From positions 52,147,429-52,211,428 of the forward strand of contig CM049312.1 of NCBI GenBank assembly GCA_026874595.1: 64,000 bases of DNA, written 5' to 3'. Below are positions 1 to 12,984 of the stretch, one piece after another (positions within the stretch are counted from its first letter, which is position 1; each line of letters begins with the position of its first letter). This stretch comes from Sipunculus nudus. Taxonomy: Eukaryota; Annelida; Sipuncula; Golfingiida; Sipunculidae. The notes below the pieces were generated by a model that was not told the origin of the DNA, ran no database searches, and saw nothing but the letters and a program-made list of their open reading frames with translations. Made by a program: the position numbers and the translations under genes.

Positions 1-1519
1 CGCGGTTGGACCTACATGATGCTGTGAAATATCCCCGTATAACTTGTACAATACCATCACTACATCATTAAAATGGTGGTAGCTCGAGGCCCGCTAACGA
101 TCGAATTTGTTCGCCTCAGCTAAAAGTCGAATAACCAGGGCCGGATACTGCATTTCATTGAAGAGCTGGGGGTTACTAGGGTTAATCCATGAAAGGGCAA
201 AAAATATGCTTTAAAAGGAAAATATTTTAATACTTAGTTTTTAGTCAGGATTTTATATCATATAAAGTATCAAAAGATAATTTACCTAAAAACCTGCTGT
301 ATAAATGATATTGAAATATTTTACTTTGGTTGTAACTTTGCAGCAAAAGTATGAATGTATTCATTCCCACCATGCGCCCCTAAATCATTGATTTTTTTTT
401 TACAGATTTACACATTTTTTATCGAAATGCATAATGAGTAGCCTTTATTATTATAAGTTTATTAAATTAAAGTACATTTATATTCATTCTGTTAGACCTG
501 CTGATCGTGAAGGCATTCGTTCTTTTGTATTCGTATCTACATGTACCTCCATGGTCAAGGCTAAGACCGTGGGCGTCGTGTGACCCCGGATACCCCGGTT
601 GATAACATTCCATACTCAAGTATTAAATTTTAATGTACTTATCTGTATGTGGGCTCTCTTATCAACTTCATAGTTATCACGCCAACGGCCGCCGCCATCA
701 AGTCATCCTGTCTTGTTACACGCACATGACTTGTGACGCTCATATCAATACAGACCGCATTAAGCGGCCCGCATCCGAACCCCCCCCCCCCCCCCCCCCC
801 CGCCTAAGATGTTGTGGCAAATGATACATTTCTTAAGCCCATGTAAGACAATGCTTTGAAAGATGTCACAGCAAAGTCATCACAAGTTCAGGTGCTACCA
901 CCTAATACTTTTTTTAAAAGTATTATACTATTTTTCGGGAAACACTACATTTTATACCTGTTTATACCTGTCTTTTAAAACCAGCCTTACACATGTTTTG
1001 TCAATGTTTAATGACTTTAACATTTTATACAGCAAAGATTTGCTGTCACTTGGCCAATATTTGGTAAGAGGACTGGAAATATGAAATACCGTAGACCCCA
1101 GCTATAACTCGCCATAGTACTTGAAACATCATAAATAAAGCTTGTGTAGACGTATTACATATGGTAACATTCATTTGACAGTCATAGGATTTGACATTGG
1201 TTTCTACTTTTTTCATTCTTTTTAGAAAATTAAAAAGTTTTTCACGCATGTCTTTATACTTTCTTCCCATGAATTCACAGTGGCAGCATTTCAGGTGTTA
1301 TATTTATTCTCGGTTTTACCACATATATTTTTCTTTCATAACCGTCTAGACAAAAATGTCGCCCCCCCCCCCCCTTTCCCCTGAATCCTGTATCCGCCCC
1401 TTAAGAGAGGTTCCCTTAGTGATTAGGAGTCGCTCAAGTTGACATACTGGTCTCTCTGTATCAAAGCTAAAGACGGCTTTCAGATCTCAAAGGGAGATGG
1501 CAAGGATGTATAGAGATCA
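1..1519. other. No gene recognised; AT-rich DNA with poly-C tracts
   Basis: No exon-like or conserved coding sequence was recognised on either strand. The stretch holds a poly-C run at about 780-801 and another at about 1363-1374. The second is followed by a sequence ending CCTGTATCCGCCCCTT, which resembles the 3' end of hAT-type MITEs, but no matching left end was found. The short ORFs here look like chance ORFs. Confidence 0.5.
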
Positions 1520-3110
1520 GGATGTATGCCGGAAGTACAAGAAAATACCCCAGCCAATCAGAATACCTCATGAAGTATGCATGAAGTACCAGAAAACACC
1601 CAAGCCAGAATACCTCATGAAATATGCCGGAAGTACCAGAAAATACCCACGCTAATCAGAATACCTCATGGTGTATAACTGAAGTATACAAGAAAATACC
1701 CCCAGCATATCAGAATACCTCATGAAATTTGCCGGAAGTACTAGAAAATACTCGAGCCAATTAGAATACCTCATGAAGTATTCCCGAAGTACCATAAAAT
1801 ACCCAAGCCAATCTCAATACCTCATGAAGTATGCATGAAGTACCAGAAAACACCCAAGCAAGAATACCTCATGAAATATACCGGAAGTACCAGAAAATAC
1901 CCACGCAAATCAGAATACCTCATGAAGTATGCATGAAGTACCAGAAAACACCCAAGCCAGAATACCTCATAAAATATGCCGGAAGTACCAGAAAATACCT
2001 ACGCTAATCAGAATACCTCATGGTGTATAACGGAAGTACAAGAAAATACCCCCAGCATATCAGAATACCTCATGAAGTATTCCCGAAGTACCAGAAAATA
2101 CCCCAGCCAATCAGAATACCTCATGAAGTATGCATGAAGTACCAGAAAACACCCAAGCCAGAATACCTCATGAAATATGCCGGTAGTACCAGAAAATACC
2201 CCAGCCAATCAGAATACCTCATGAAGTATGCATGAAGTACCAGAAAACACCCAAGCCAGAATACCTCATGAAATATGCCGGAAGTACCAGAAAAATACCC
2301 ACGCTAATCAGAATACCTGATGGTGTATAACTGAAGTACAAGAAAATTTCCCAGCATATCAGAATGCCTCATGAAATTATCCGGAAGTACTAGAAAATAC
2401 CCGAGCCAATTAGAATACCTCATGAAGTATGCCGGAAGTACCAGAAAATACCTTAGTCAATTGGAATACCTCATGAAGTATGCCGGAAATACCAGAATAT
2501 ACCCGATCCAATCAGGTAACTTTATAACGTATGCCGGAAGTACCAGAAAATACCCCAGCCAATCAGAATACCTCATAAAGTATACCGGAAGTACAAAATA
2601 TTACCCCAGCCAATCAGAATACATCAGGAAGTATACCAGATGTCCAGATGTAGCAGAATATACCCCAGCTAATCAGAATACCTCATGAAGTATGCATGAA
2701 GTACAAGAAAACACCCAAGCCAGATTACCTCATGAAATTTGCCGGAAGTACAAGAAAATACACGAGCCAATTAGAATACCTCATGAAATATGCCGGGAGT
2801 ACCAGAAAATACCCCAGCCAATTAGAATAACACATGAAGTATGCTGTGTTTACCAGAAAATCCCCCAACTGTCAGAATACCTCATGAAGTATCCACGCAG
2901 TACCAGAAAAAAACCTAGCAAATCAGAATACATCAGGAAGTATGCCGGATATAGCAGAAAATACCCTAGCCAATCAGAATAACACATGGAGTATCCCCGA
3001 GGTATCACAGTATACCTCAGCTTATCAGAATACGTCATGAAGTATGCTCGAAGTACCGTAATTACCCCGCCAGTCATATACCCCATACAGTATGGCAGAT
3101 GCACCACAAT
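1520..3110. repeat. Minisatellite, about 51 bp unit, roughly 30 copies
   Basis: The unit contains GGAAGTACCAGAAAATACC, then CAGCCAATCAGAATACC, then TCATGAAGTATG. It recurs from about 1.52 kb to 3.11 kb with frequent small indels, and subtypes alternate (ACACCCAAGCCAGAA versus ACCCCAGCCAATCAGAA). Because 51 is divisible by 3, ORFs carrying a 17-residue repeat (GSTRKYPSQSEYLMKYA) appear on the plus strand, with similar artefacts on the minus strand. Stops and frame changes make a real protein unlikely. Confidence 0.9.
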
Positions 3111-5401
3111 AGGCCACTCAAATTTTATCCCACGCTGTATACTTTAAGTAGCACAAATTACTCGACCAAAGAAGAATATCGCATGTAGTAAGCCACACGT
3201 TCCGCAGTCAGGCCCAGCCAATAAGGGTTGCATCACACAGTGTGCTTTCGTCGGTACAGATGATTTCTCCATCTGGGCAAACCACAACCACTTGAATATG
3301 TCCTTAAACTTGGGGCAAGCAACAAGTTCATAATGCTAATATGCAATTTTAATTCAACAGTTATCCTGGAATTTAGGATGATGCGCTAAAGGAGACGTAT
3401 TCCATGTTTTTCAGGAAATGAAATTTGTCACCTAGAACGTATATGGAGATATGAACCTTTTTTACTGACACGGTACAGGCAGTATCTTAATCTTTCCGTG
3501 GACATCAAAATTCTATTTGCACTCTGCCGGAACTACCCCAGTGTGTCCAAGCCAATCAGAATACCACGTGCGGTACGCGCCTATAGGCCGTAACCAAAAT
3601 AGATTGTTCAGCCCAAGGTTTCCCCGTCTCCATAGGTATAACTTCGTTTATAAAAAAGCACTTAATTCTGTGTTTATTGTCACTTCATATAATTTTAGAC
3701 ACTGTACAATAAATGTAGCTTTTCTTGGTCTTGATATAATTATAATATATTTGTACCAGGCTGGACAATATATAACGGAACTTAAAACTAGCATTAGAAG
3801 TTTCTGTAACTGAAACCTGCCCACACTGGAGAGATTAGGAACTTGATCCCAGGGAAACTACAGTAATGGTTTCCTCCGTTACGCACACCCCTTGCATACA
3901 GGCATACACACACACAAACAGGGCAAAACCTTTATATATTACATGATATACAACGTGAAAACAAAACCAAAAAAATCACTAAAATACATCATATGTATAA
4001 AATAGATACATGGCACTCGTCCTCACCGTATCTCTCAGATGGGGAGAGACCAAAGCGCCGCATTTACAGAGGAAGTCACCCTAACAGAGAAAATGTCGTA
4101 CCAAAATAGATTGTTCAGGGTTGTTATAGTTTGTGTCGCTTTACCATGGTTGACATGGTTATCAAGATCTACGACAGTACGGTGAGAGTTTCCAGGAGCC
4201 CGATGTGGAAGAAGCCATATCTAGTTTTCTTTACACTAAATGCCAATATACCGGATATACCGATGGTTCAGCAGTATATTTTTTCTTCCCAACGGAGTCT
4301 AATTATCTGTATCAATGACAACATATATAGGTGGCATTTCATCTCTCCATGCCACACAAGGAATTGTGTGCCCAAACGTAATAGGACAGATCTGTCCAAC
4401 AGTCCGTATACACTCTCACCGTACTTTAGCGCTTGATAACCATGCTAACCATAGTCAACGATATATACTTTTACAAAGCCTGGGGGTACTTTTATCGGCC
4501 ATTGTTGTTATGGGACGTCCTCAGTATTATTATCTGGCTTCTCATTACCTCTATCGAGGGATTATATCTCTGTTTATGTCTCGATATGGATGATGATGTA
4601 TTTTACTATTTTACACCAAAATTATATACATGAGGGAAATGAGGGAAGGAAGGGAAAGAAAGATGTTCCTATATCTCTTATGGTTATTATAGCAGTAAGT
4701 CACATAGTTTTCGGATGTAAACCTTTTGAAAATGATTATTTTTTTTCACAATAGTATACCTTCCTAAAATGTGTGGATATTTATCATGTTTTTGTATTTT
4801 ATATGAATATAAACAACTTTAGTTGCATGTGTCTTTTATTTAATGCTTAACGTGCATTGTTATAAAAAAAGTTTATTATTTTTGCACCGTGTTTTGAGAT
4901 TAATAACGTATTTAACAATAATTTAATCACAATTCTCTATGGACAATGGTTGATACAGGAGGGGTCGTTTGATATGTGGTTGGTTTCATTTACACGAGGT
5001 TTAATTTTTGCGATTTTCACTGTCAGTGTTAACCGGGGGTTTCAGTCTCTCGGTTTCACCATATATAATGTAAAACACACATAATATATACATAATTATA
5101 TATGAATTATTTAATATGCACACACTATCAAATAATTTGTCGAGTATAATGGAGCAAAAAATCATTCGTTATGATGATATATCAGTATTTTGTCTTCGAT
5201 GCTATAGGCATGGATAACGTTCTAAAATTACAAATGAGTCTATACAATCAACATTTCTATTAAACACGGAGATCTGGAGAATATCGCTCATCTGAAACCC
5301 ACGCGAAGAAGAGGCAAAACAGAGTATATGTAATATTGCGTGTCTTAGAAACCCTGGGCCGTCGTGTAGTTCCCCTGTCACGTGGATAGGAGTAAACATA
5401 A
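3111..5401. other. No gene recognised; one stray 51 bp repeat copy
   Basis: AT-rich sequence without recognisable exons. At about 3520-3575 a diverged single copy of the upstream 51 bp unit (CCAAGCCAATCAGAATACC) sits some 400 bp beyond the array, which suggests the array was once longer or was interrupted. Short ORFs at 4.1-4.6 kb show no family resemblance. Confidence 0.45.
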
Positions 5402-5796
5402 CACATCCAGTAATCACCGGGACTGCTAACGTAAACACGTCACAGCCTGTGATGTGGACATCCAGTAATCACCGGGACTACTAACGTAGACACGTCACAG
5501 CCTGTGAAGCAGACATCCAGTAATCATCGGGACTGCTAACGTTAACACGTCACAGCCTGTGAAGCAGACATCCAGTAAACACCGGGACTGCTAATGTAAA
5601 CACGTCACAGCCTGTGAAGCAGACATCCAGTAATCACCGGGACTGCTAACGTAAACACGTCACAGCCTGTGAAGCAGACATCCAGTACTCACCGGGACTG
5701 CTAACGAAAACACGTCTCAGCCTGTGAAGCAGACATCAAGTAATCACCGGGACTGCTAACGTAAACACGTCACCGCCTGTAAAACAGACATCCAAT
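5402..5796. repeat. Minisatellite, 55 bp unit, about 7 copies
   Basis: The unit runs AGACATCCAGTAATCACCGG, then GACTGCTAACGTAAACACG, then TCACAGCCTGTGAAGC. Copies are highly similar. Each contains GTAAACA (a forkhead-type core) a few bases from CGTCA (a CRE half-site). This is recorded as sequence content only. Confidence 0.9.
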
Positions 5797-5905
5797 TTTG
5801 CTTTTAGACGCATTTAGGGATGATATACAGCTACAGCGGTAACGGAGTCTCTGTGGCCCCGTTTGTGGAAACTCCATTCTCACCGCTCAGCATGGCTTTT
5901 ATATG

Positions 5906-5970
5906 CATATATAATATATATATATATATATATATACATGATCACTTTGAAAACAGTTGTGATAGCCCGT

Positions 5971-6017
<47 letters not shown>
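5906..6017. repeat. (TA)n and (TC)n microsatellites
   Basis: A TA run at about 5906-5935 is followed by a TC/CT run of about 40 bp at 5975-6015 and then a C-rich stretch. The minus-strand ORF of Glu-Arg dipeptides here is only the translated microsatellite. Confidence 0.95.
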
Positions 6018-6020
<3 letters not shown>

Positions 6021-6570
6021 CCCCCCCCACCCCGAAACATTTGTCCGTTTTGCACCCGATAAAATAGTCACTATACAAGTGTGTATACAGGGATCCCAGG
6101 AAGGTGTGTCATATATTATTAGCCGTGAATACACGACATGTTCATGAATCTCACCATGTGCCGCTCATACGCGACCCTCTTACATGGGAACACTTTATAT
6201 CTGAATGCTCTAATGCCTCATATGGTAAAATACGTTTTCGCCTTATTTCCTCTACATTAACCTCTTAAATTAACACTGCTGTATCAGTTTAATTTTCATA
6301 TATGAATGTGATTTTCATATATATATGAATGTAAAATAAAAAGGTTAAGACCGTTAGACCGTGACAGAATACTTTATTCTTCTGATATAATTGTCTTTGG
6401 TTTATGCACAGAGATACCAGAATATTTCGTTATAACAATTTCTTTGATTATGAACGGAGATATCTGCTGAATATTTCCTTAAAGTGTAGGTAAAGCCTCT
6501 ATGAGAACACAGGTGAGATTGTCCTATACGAACTTTTACTTAGGCTGCCAAAAGGGGAGGGTCTGACGTG

Positions 6571-6571
6571 A

Positions 6572-6639
<68 letters not shown>

Positions 6640-6660
6640 GTGTGTGTGTGTGTGTGTGTA
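6571..6660. repeat. (TA)n-(TG)n compound microsatellite
   Basis: About 65 bp of TA repeats run directly into about 20 bp of TG repeats. Confidence 0.95.
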
Positions 6661-7969
6661 GGTAGTTATTTATGTATATAAAATAAATTAATCGAGGACA
6701 AGTGTGAAGAGTGGAAGTTCAGGTTACCGTTACCCTCACCAGTGTTATTGTAAGGTGAGGGTTAGCCATGTTCTGGTTCCGTAGAGGACGCCGGCATGAA
6801 TGTTGAATTTATGGCTTAGTGATTGCTGTGAATGGACGATTCAGGCTTAACACGTGGTTTGTCTGCACAGGGCTTCATGCGAAATGGAGCGAGTTTGGAA
6901 AAAGCTGCTGGTGACCCAGTGGCCACGTACTCGAGCAGGTCAGGGGAGCAGCCCGTGTGCTTGTATTAACATCAAACTGTGTTTATCATGTACACAGGTA
7001 CTACACAAGTCCTACTCATTTACACTTGCCGATATAATTATTTCGTCAGATTTATTTGTGTTAAGATATTACACATAAATGACACCTTTATGTGTATCTG
7101 ATTTATACAATACCCATATATTACAATGCTTTCCTTGCTGATCAGCCACCTAACATGCTGAATAAAACAGTGTGTTCCAAATCAGGACAGTTAGTTTGAT
7201 TTTGGTACAATGGGGCATCATGACTCGGGGGGATTGATACCTGAAGAGGTTAATGCCTTATTTTGTAAATTAGCATTACATATACACCGTGCATACATAT
7301 ACACCGTGCATATATATAGCAATACGTTTTCGACTAATTGCCCTTCAACAGCCTCTACGACTAAACAACCATACCGCCTTAAAGGGGCCCAATCAGCTAT
7401 ATGACCTTTATAATTTAAAGGTGATCCCTTGGCGTTTTTATATTTAAAAAAATACGCGTGGATATCAGCGCATACAGGTTGCTTTTTTTGTTAAAATATG
7501 TGACGGCCCGCCAAAATAATCAAAACAAATTCAACAAGGGCATCTGGGAGCAAGTCAGATAAGCCAGATCTTTGCAAATGGCGTTATGCAACAAGTGACC
7601 TTTCTGCCTCCCCATATATGCAGCCTACCACCTTAGGTTACATGTTTTTCACGTTTTTCAACATTGCTTGTTTACAAATATGTTGTTGATAAGCAAGTTC
7701 ATACATCCTTCACAAAAGCCTTACAAGAACTTTTCACAACCAAAAGTACCCTAAGATCATGTTTATGAATGATAAAAACCTGTTTGATTAGAGATGACGG
7801 AATACTTTTCTCCGGATATAAGATTTGTGTTATATTTATAGGATGAACGCGTACAATTTGTGGTTCACATTTAAAGAAAACAGATAGAGTACTTCAAAAG
7901 TTGTTGGATTAAAAAAAATCCTGTATATCGCCAGATTTTAATCTTGAAGGTCAAGGTTACAGGTTTTTT
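6661..7969. other. No gene recognised
   Basis: No splice-flanked coding segment or known repeat end was identified. Short ORFs at 6.85-7.08 and 7.21-7.40 kb carry no recognisable motif. Confidence 0.4.
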
Positions 7970-9862
7970 AGCTCAGCTGACTGTAAGTCAACTGAGGTAT
8001 AGGAATGGCGCTTTGTCCATCGTCCGTCCGGCCGTCCGGTCGTCCGGCCGCCCGTTAGCAGGGCATAAATCGTAACTGCTGGTCCAAGAAACTTCTAAGT
8101 GAACATCCAAGGAGGATAATAAAAAATATCCTTGGAAACCTGAAATTAGGTCACTGTGACCTATATCCTCCGACCTATATCCTCCGAGCTATGGGGCTTG
8201 AAAGTACCCCCCAGAATAATAAAAAATATAATACAAAACCTCCAATATATTGTCAATTAATGCATGGATAGTCATGAATCTTGCCGTGAATATTGACCAT
8301 GACTAGTTTTGTCAGTTCCCGAAAAGTGGTGGCGCCATCTGTATTTTTTGTTATTTTAACGAATATTTTTCAATTTTTTACTATAAAATGACAAAAATCA
8401 TGTCAGTTTCTCAGCTGTAATTACATCTAGTGTCCCAAAACCTGCTGTGTCTATTGATCACAAGTGGATGCCATATATTTATCACCCTGTCTGTCTTTCT
8501 ATCTGTTTGTCTCTCCATCTGTTCATCCGTCCTTCCACACAAAGTTGTTTCCAGATGAAAACTCCAGGTTGTATTGACTCATGGATTTCAAACTTGACTT
8601 ACATATGGCCCACGACTAAAGCTAGAATTTAAATGACTTTGGGGTCACGAGGTCAAAGGTCAAGGTCACATGACTCACTTATTTAAAAAGATTATGGCTG
8701 CATTTCAAGTCAAGCTTTATATCCCAAACTTTCCATTTTGCGCATTTAGCTGTCTTGCCACTATGGGAAGAGCATAAATGACTTTGGGGTCACATGGTCA
8801 AAGGTCAGGGTCACAGGGGCCATCTGTTCACAAATTAGTTTCCAGATGATAACTCCAGTTTAGTTTGACATATTGGTTTCAAACATAACTTATATAAAAC
8901 TCACCACTAAAGAAAGAACCTTGTCGATTTTGGGGTCCAACGGTCATAGGTCGAGGTCACAGGACCAACTTCTTTAAAAAGAATGCATATGCATTTGAAG
9001 CAAAACTTTTCATCCCAAACCTTCCATCTTCAGGATATTGCTAACCTGCCAATAAGGGAAGATTCTGTTCAGTTTTGGGGTCATGAGGTCAAAGGTCAGG
9101 GTCACAGTACCCACTTATTTAGAAAGATTGTGGATGCATTTTAAGCCAAACTTTTCATCCAAAACCATCTTGCACATATAGCTGAGCTGCCAATCGGGGA
9201 AGAACCTGATTGATTTTGGGGTCACAAGGTCAAAAGTCATTGTCACAGGGGCCCATCTGTTCACATATTTGTTTCTGGATGATAACTCCAGTTTGGATTG
9301 ACATATTGGTTTCAATTTTGTCTTATATATGACCTACCAATAACCACCATCATCTTCCAGATGTTGTTCACCTGCCAACAGTGGAAGTAACTTATGGATT
9401 TTAGGGTCACAAGATCAAAGGTCAAGGTCATGTGGGCCATCAATCCGCATATTAGTTTCCAGATGATAACACCAGTTTGGTTTGAAATATTGGTTTCAAA
9501 CTTGACTTATATATGGCTCACCACTAAAGTAAGAACTGTTGATTCTGGGGTCATGAGAACAAAGGTCAAGGTCACAGGACCCACTACTTTAGAAAGATTG
9601 TGGATGCATTTTTAGCCAAACTTTTAATCTCAATCCATCCATCATCAACGTGTGGTGCACCTGCCAATAGGGGAAGTTTCATTTTGATTTTGGGGTCACA
9701 AGGTCAAAGGTTAAGTTCACAGGGCCCATCCATTCACAAATTGGTTTATGGATGATAATTCCAGTTTGGGTAGACAGGTTGGCTTCAAACTGATCACATG
9801 ACCTGAAAAACATATATCCTTATAGACAAATGCAGCTGAGCGTCGAGACCCATGGGTCCCTA
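7970..9862 (+). mobile_element. Helentron/HINE-like non-autonomous element, full-length copy 1
   Basis: The left end AGCTCAGCTGAC follows a T run and is a hairpin (CTCAGCTGACT pairs with AGTCAACTGAG). Next comes a CCGTCCGTCCGG-rich block and a conserved region including GAAATTAGGTCACTGTGACC. The middle is about eight repeats of roughly 145 bp in two alternating subtypes, each centred on GGTCAAAGGTCAAGGTCAC-like sequence. The right end holds CAGCTGAGC, the inverse of the left GCTCAGCTG, followed by palindrome GACCCATGGGTC. Subterminal inverted repeats, a 3' palindrome, T-rich insertion sites and internal tandem repeats are what is described for Helentron-associated interspersed elements; that assignment is inferred. 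There is no coding sequence. This copy ends CCTAG, where other copies end CTTG. Confidence 0.75.
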
Positions 9863-10451
9863 GTTAACTGTTTCGATAATTTATCAAGTTGACAACTTTC
9901 AAGGTCAAGACCACGTTCTTTGTAAAGGACATAACCCCAAATCAAAAACACAATAATCCATATCCATGCATGTTCATAATATATATGAAAGAAATATGTT
10001 CGTTATTTTTCACTCATAACGCTCTGAGTACTAGGCGGTAATGATGGGGTATTAAAATCCACATAAACAAGAAAATGATAATAGATAGTGCCACCAGTCA
10101 GATATGCATGACAAAGCTATCAAGGGTCTTCAATTTTTTTACCAATCCATCCAACCTATCTTTAAATATTTAAGACTTTGTGTGATTTTCACCCGAAAAT
10201 GGACCTATTTACGGTCAAGCCCTTTGTAAAGATCATTAGCCCATTTTATAGGCTTCGTCCTCCCACTTATATCTATGTGCATGTCAGGTTTTTATGAAGA
10301 TACGTGAAAAATTGCATGAGTTATACCGCTCACAAAATTCTTCTGCGGCGGCGGGACCGTGCTAAAACCATAGTATCTCCCGACTTTGTCTGGGATACAA
10401 TTAGGAATTTTGATTAGGTGTAATATACCTTTTGGGGTCCACCAAAGTTTA
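9863..10451. other. No gene recognised
   Basis: Unique-looking AT-rich sequence between the mobile element and the 26 bp array. No coding or RNA feature was recognised. Confidence 0.4.
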
Positions 10452-12146
10452 TGCCAGCCGAGACAATAAATGCTGTCTTACAGCCATTACAATACATGCT
10501 GTCTTACAGCCACTACAATACATGCTCTCTTACAGCCGCTACATTGCATGCTGTCTTACGGTCGTTACAATGCATGCTGTCTAACAGCCACTACAATACA
10601 TGCTCTCTTAGTCTTACAGCCGCTACATTGCATGCTGTCTTACGGTCGTTACAATGCATGCTGTCTTACAGCTGCTACAATGAATGCTGTGTTACAGCAG
10701 CTACAATACATGCTGTGTTACAGCTGCTACAATACATGCTGTGTTACAGCTGCTACAATGCATGCTGTGTTACAGCAGCTACAATACATGCTGTGTTACA
10801 GCTGCTACAATACATGCTGTGTTACAGCTGCTACAATGCATGCTGTGTTACAGTTGCCACAATACACGCTGTCTTACAGCTGCTACAAAGCACGCTGTCT
10901 TACAATCGCTTCGATGCACGCTGTGTTACAGTTGCTACAAAACATGCTCTCTTACAGTCGCTTCAATGCATGCTGTCTTACAGCTGCTACAATACATGCT
11001 GTGTTACAGTTACCACAATGCATGCTGTCTTACAGCTGCTACAATACATGCTATCTTACAGTTTCAATAATACATGCTCTCTTATAGTCGCTTCAGTGCA
11101 TGCTTTCTTACAGCTGCTACAATACATGCTGTGTTACAGTCGCTTTAATAGATGCTGATTTACAATACAGTCGCTCATTGCATGCTGTCTTACAGTTGCC
11201 ACAATACATGCTCTCTTAGTCTTACAGTCGCTTCAATGCACGCTGTGTTACAGCCGCTACAATGCATGCTGTCTTACAGCCGCTACAATGCATGCTGTCT
11301 TACGGTCGTTACAATGCATGCTGTCTTACAGCCGCTACAATGCATGCTGTCTTACGGTCGTTACAATGCATGCTGTCTTACGGTCGTTACAATGCATGCT
11401 GTCTTACAGCTGCTACAATACATGCTCTCTTAGTCTTACAGTCGCTTCAATGCACGCTGTGTTACAGCTGCTACAATGCATGCTGTGTTACAGCTGCTAC
11501 AATACATGCTGTGTTACAGCTGCTACAATACATGCTGTGTTACAGCTGCTACAATGCATGCTGTGTTACAGCCACTACAATACACGCTGTCTTACAGCTG
11601 CTACAAAACATGCTCTCTTACAGTCGCTTCAATGCATGCTGTCTTACAGCTGCTACAATACATGCTGTGTTACAGTTATCACAATGCATGCTGTCTTACA
11701 GCTGCTACAATACATGCTATCTTACAGTTGCAATAATACTTGCTCCCTTACCGGCGCTCTGATGCTTTTTTTCGTACAGCTGCTACAATACATGCTGTGT
11801 TACAGCTGCTACAATACATGCTGTGTTACAGCTGCTACAATACATGCTGTGTTACAGTTACCACAATGCATGCTGTCTTACAGCTGCTACAATACATGCA
11901 ATCTTACAGTTGCAATAATACATGCTCTCTTACAGTCGCTTCAGTGCATGCTTTCATACAGCTGCTACAATACATGCTGTGTTACAGCTGTTACAATACA
12001 TGCTGTGTTACAGCTGCTACAATACATGCTGTGTTACAGTCGCTTTAATAGATGCTGATTTAGAGATTTACAATACAGTTGCTCATTGCATGCTGTCTTA
12101 CAGTTGCCACAATACATGCTCACTTACAGTCACTCCAGGGTGCTCT
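10452..12146. repeat. Minisatellite, 26 bp unit, about 65 copies
   Basis: The unit is CAGCTGCTACAATACATGCT plus GTGTTA. Variants include CAGCCGCTACAATGCATGCT and CGGTCGTTACAATGCATGCT. Because 26 is not divisible by 3 and the unit lacks stops on the plus strand, all three plus frames stay open. This produces overlapping pseudo-ORFs of up to 256 codons with a 26-residue period. A landmark variant (TTTAATAGATGCTGATTTA) recurs near 11.14 and 12.04 kb, so about 900 bp of the array is itself duplicated. Confidence 0.95.
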
Positions 12147-12984
12147 CCACTCGTTGATTGTTCTTGATTCAGCAAAGAATATAAAGCTATAATGACTGTG
12201 GAAACATTTGGAAATTTTTTTTAACGGTTACATCACCCTAACACTTTAATTATCGTGATCATTGTTAATATTGTTCCCCAGGGGTAGGGCTATTTCACCT
12301 GAGCTGAGAGTTGTATATACAGCAAGCCATTATATATGTAAACCCAATAAAGAGGCGACAAGAAACGTGAAACTCTTTGGTGTAACCCAAACCATGCATA
12401 ATGGTTCGAGATTTATTTGAGCTGAAACCAGTCTTTCACATGTGATTATTTCAAGATCTGAAAGATTCAAACCTATTGTGTTCATGACTTAAGAGACAGC
12501 TTCATCTGTAAAACTGATGAAAAGTATTGCCTCATTGAAATCTGCTATGGTAATATAAACCTTAATACATCTGTCATTTTCTAATCACACTATCTGGGTC
12601 GAATAATATTATTCTTAAATTGACAACTGTCTCTGACCTAAATTATTACATTTTTTATGTATAGTCCCGCCCATGAGGTATGAGACCTTGATGTTGATGG
12701 TGATAAAAAAGATGTTCATTATTTAAAAAATACTGTTAAAAAGCGCCTTACGTAAGTTTTCTGTTCTCCATGCGTTTCATATTTTAGCATTTTATAAAGT
12801 TATACTTTTTACCCATCTATGCTGTAACGTGGTCCTGGGCGATTCAGAGTAAACTGACGAATGCGTATCATCCCCGTATGCGTACATCACGATTAAAAAA
12901 AGAATCGGCCCATCCATTATTAGCCACTTTGCGAAATTATATGAATCTTTGTAAATTCATAAAAAAATTAATAGCTTTTTATAG
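12147..12984. other. No gene recognised
   Basis: AT-rich sequence with no exon, RNA or repeat identified. Confidence 0.4.

Noticed and set aside
8447-9615. Short ORFs at 8.4-9.6 kb
   Set aside because: All lie inside the Helentron-like element and repeat with its internal units.
10451-12167. Overlapping plus-strand ORFs of up to 256 codons
   Set aside because: They are translations of a stop-free 26 bp minisatellite in all three frames, with no start context, introns or family match.
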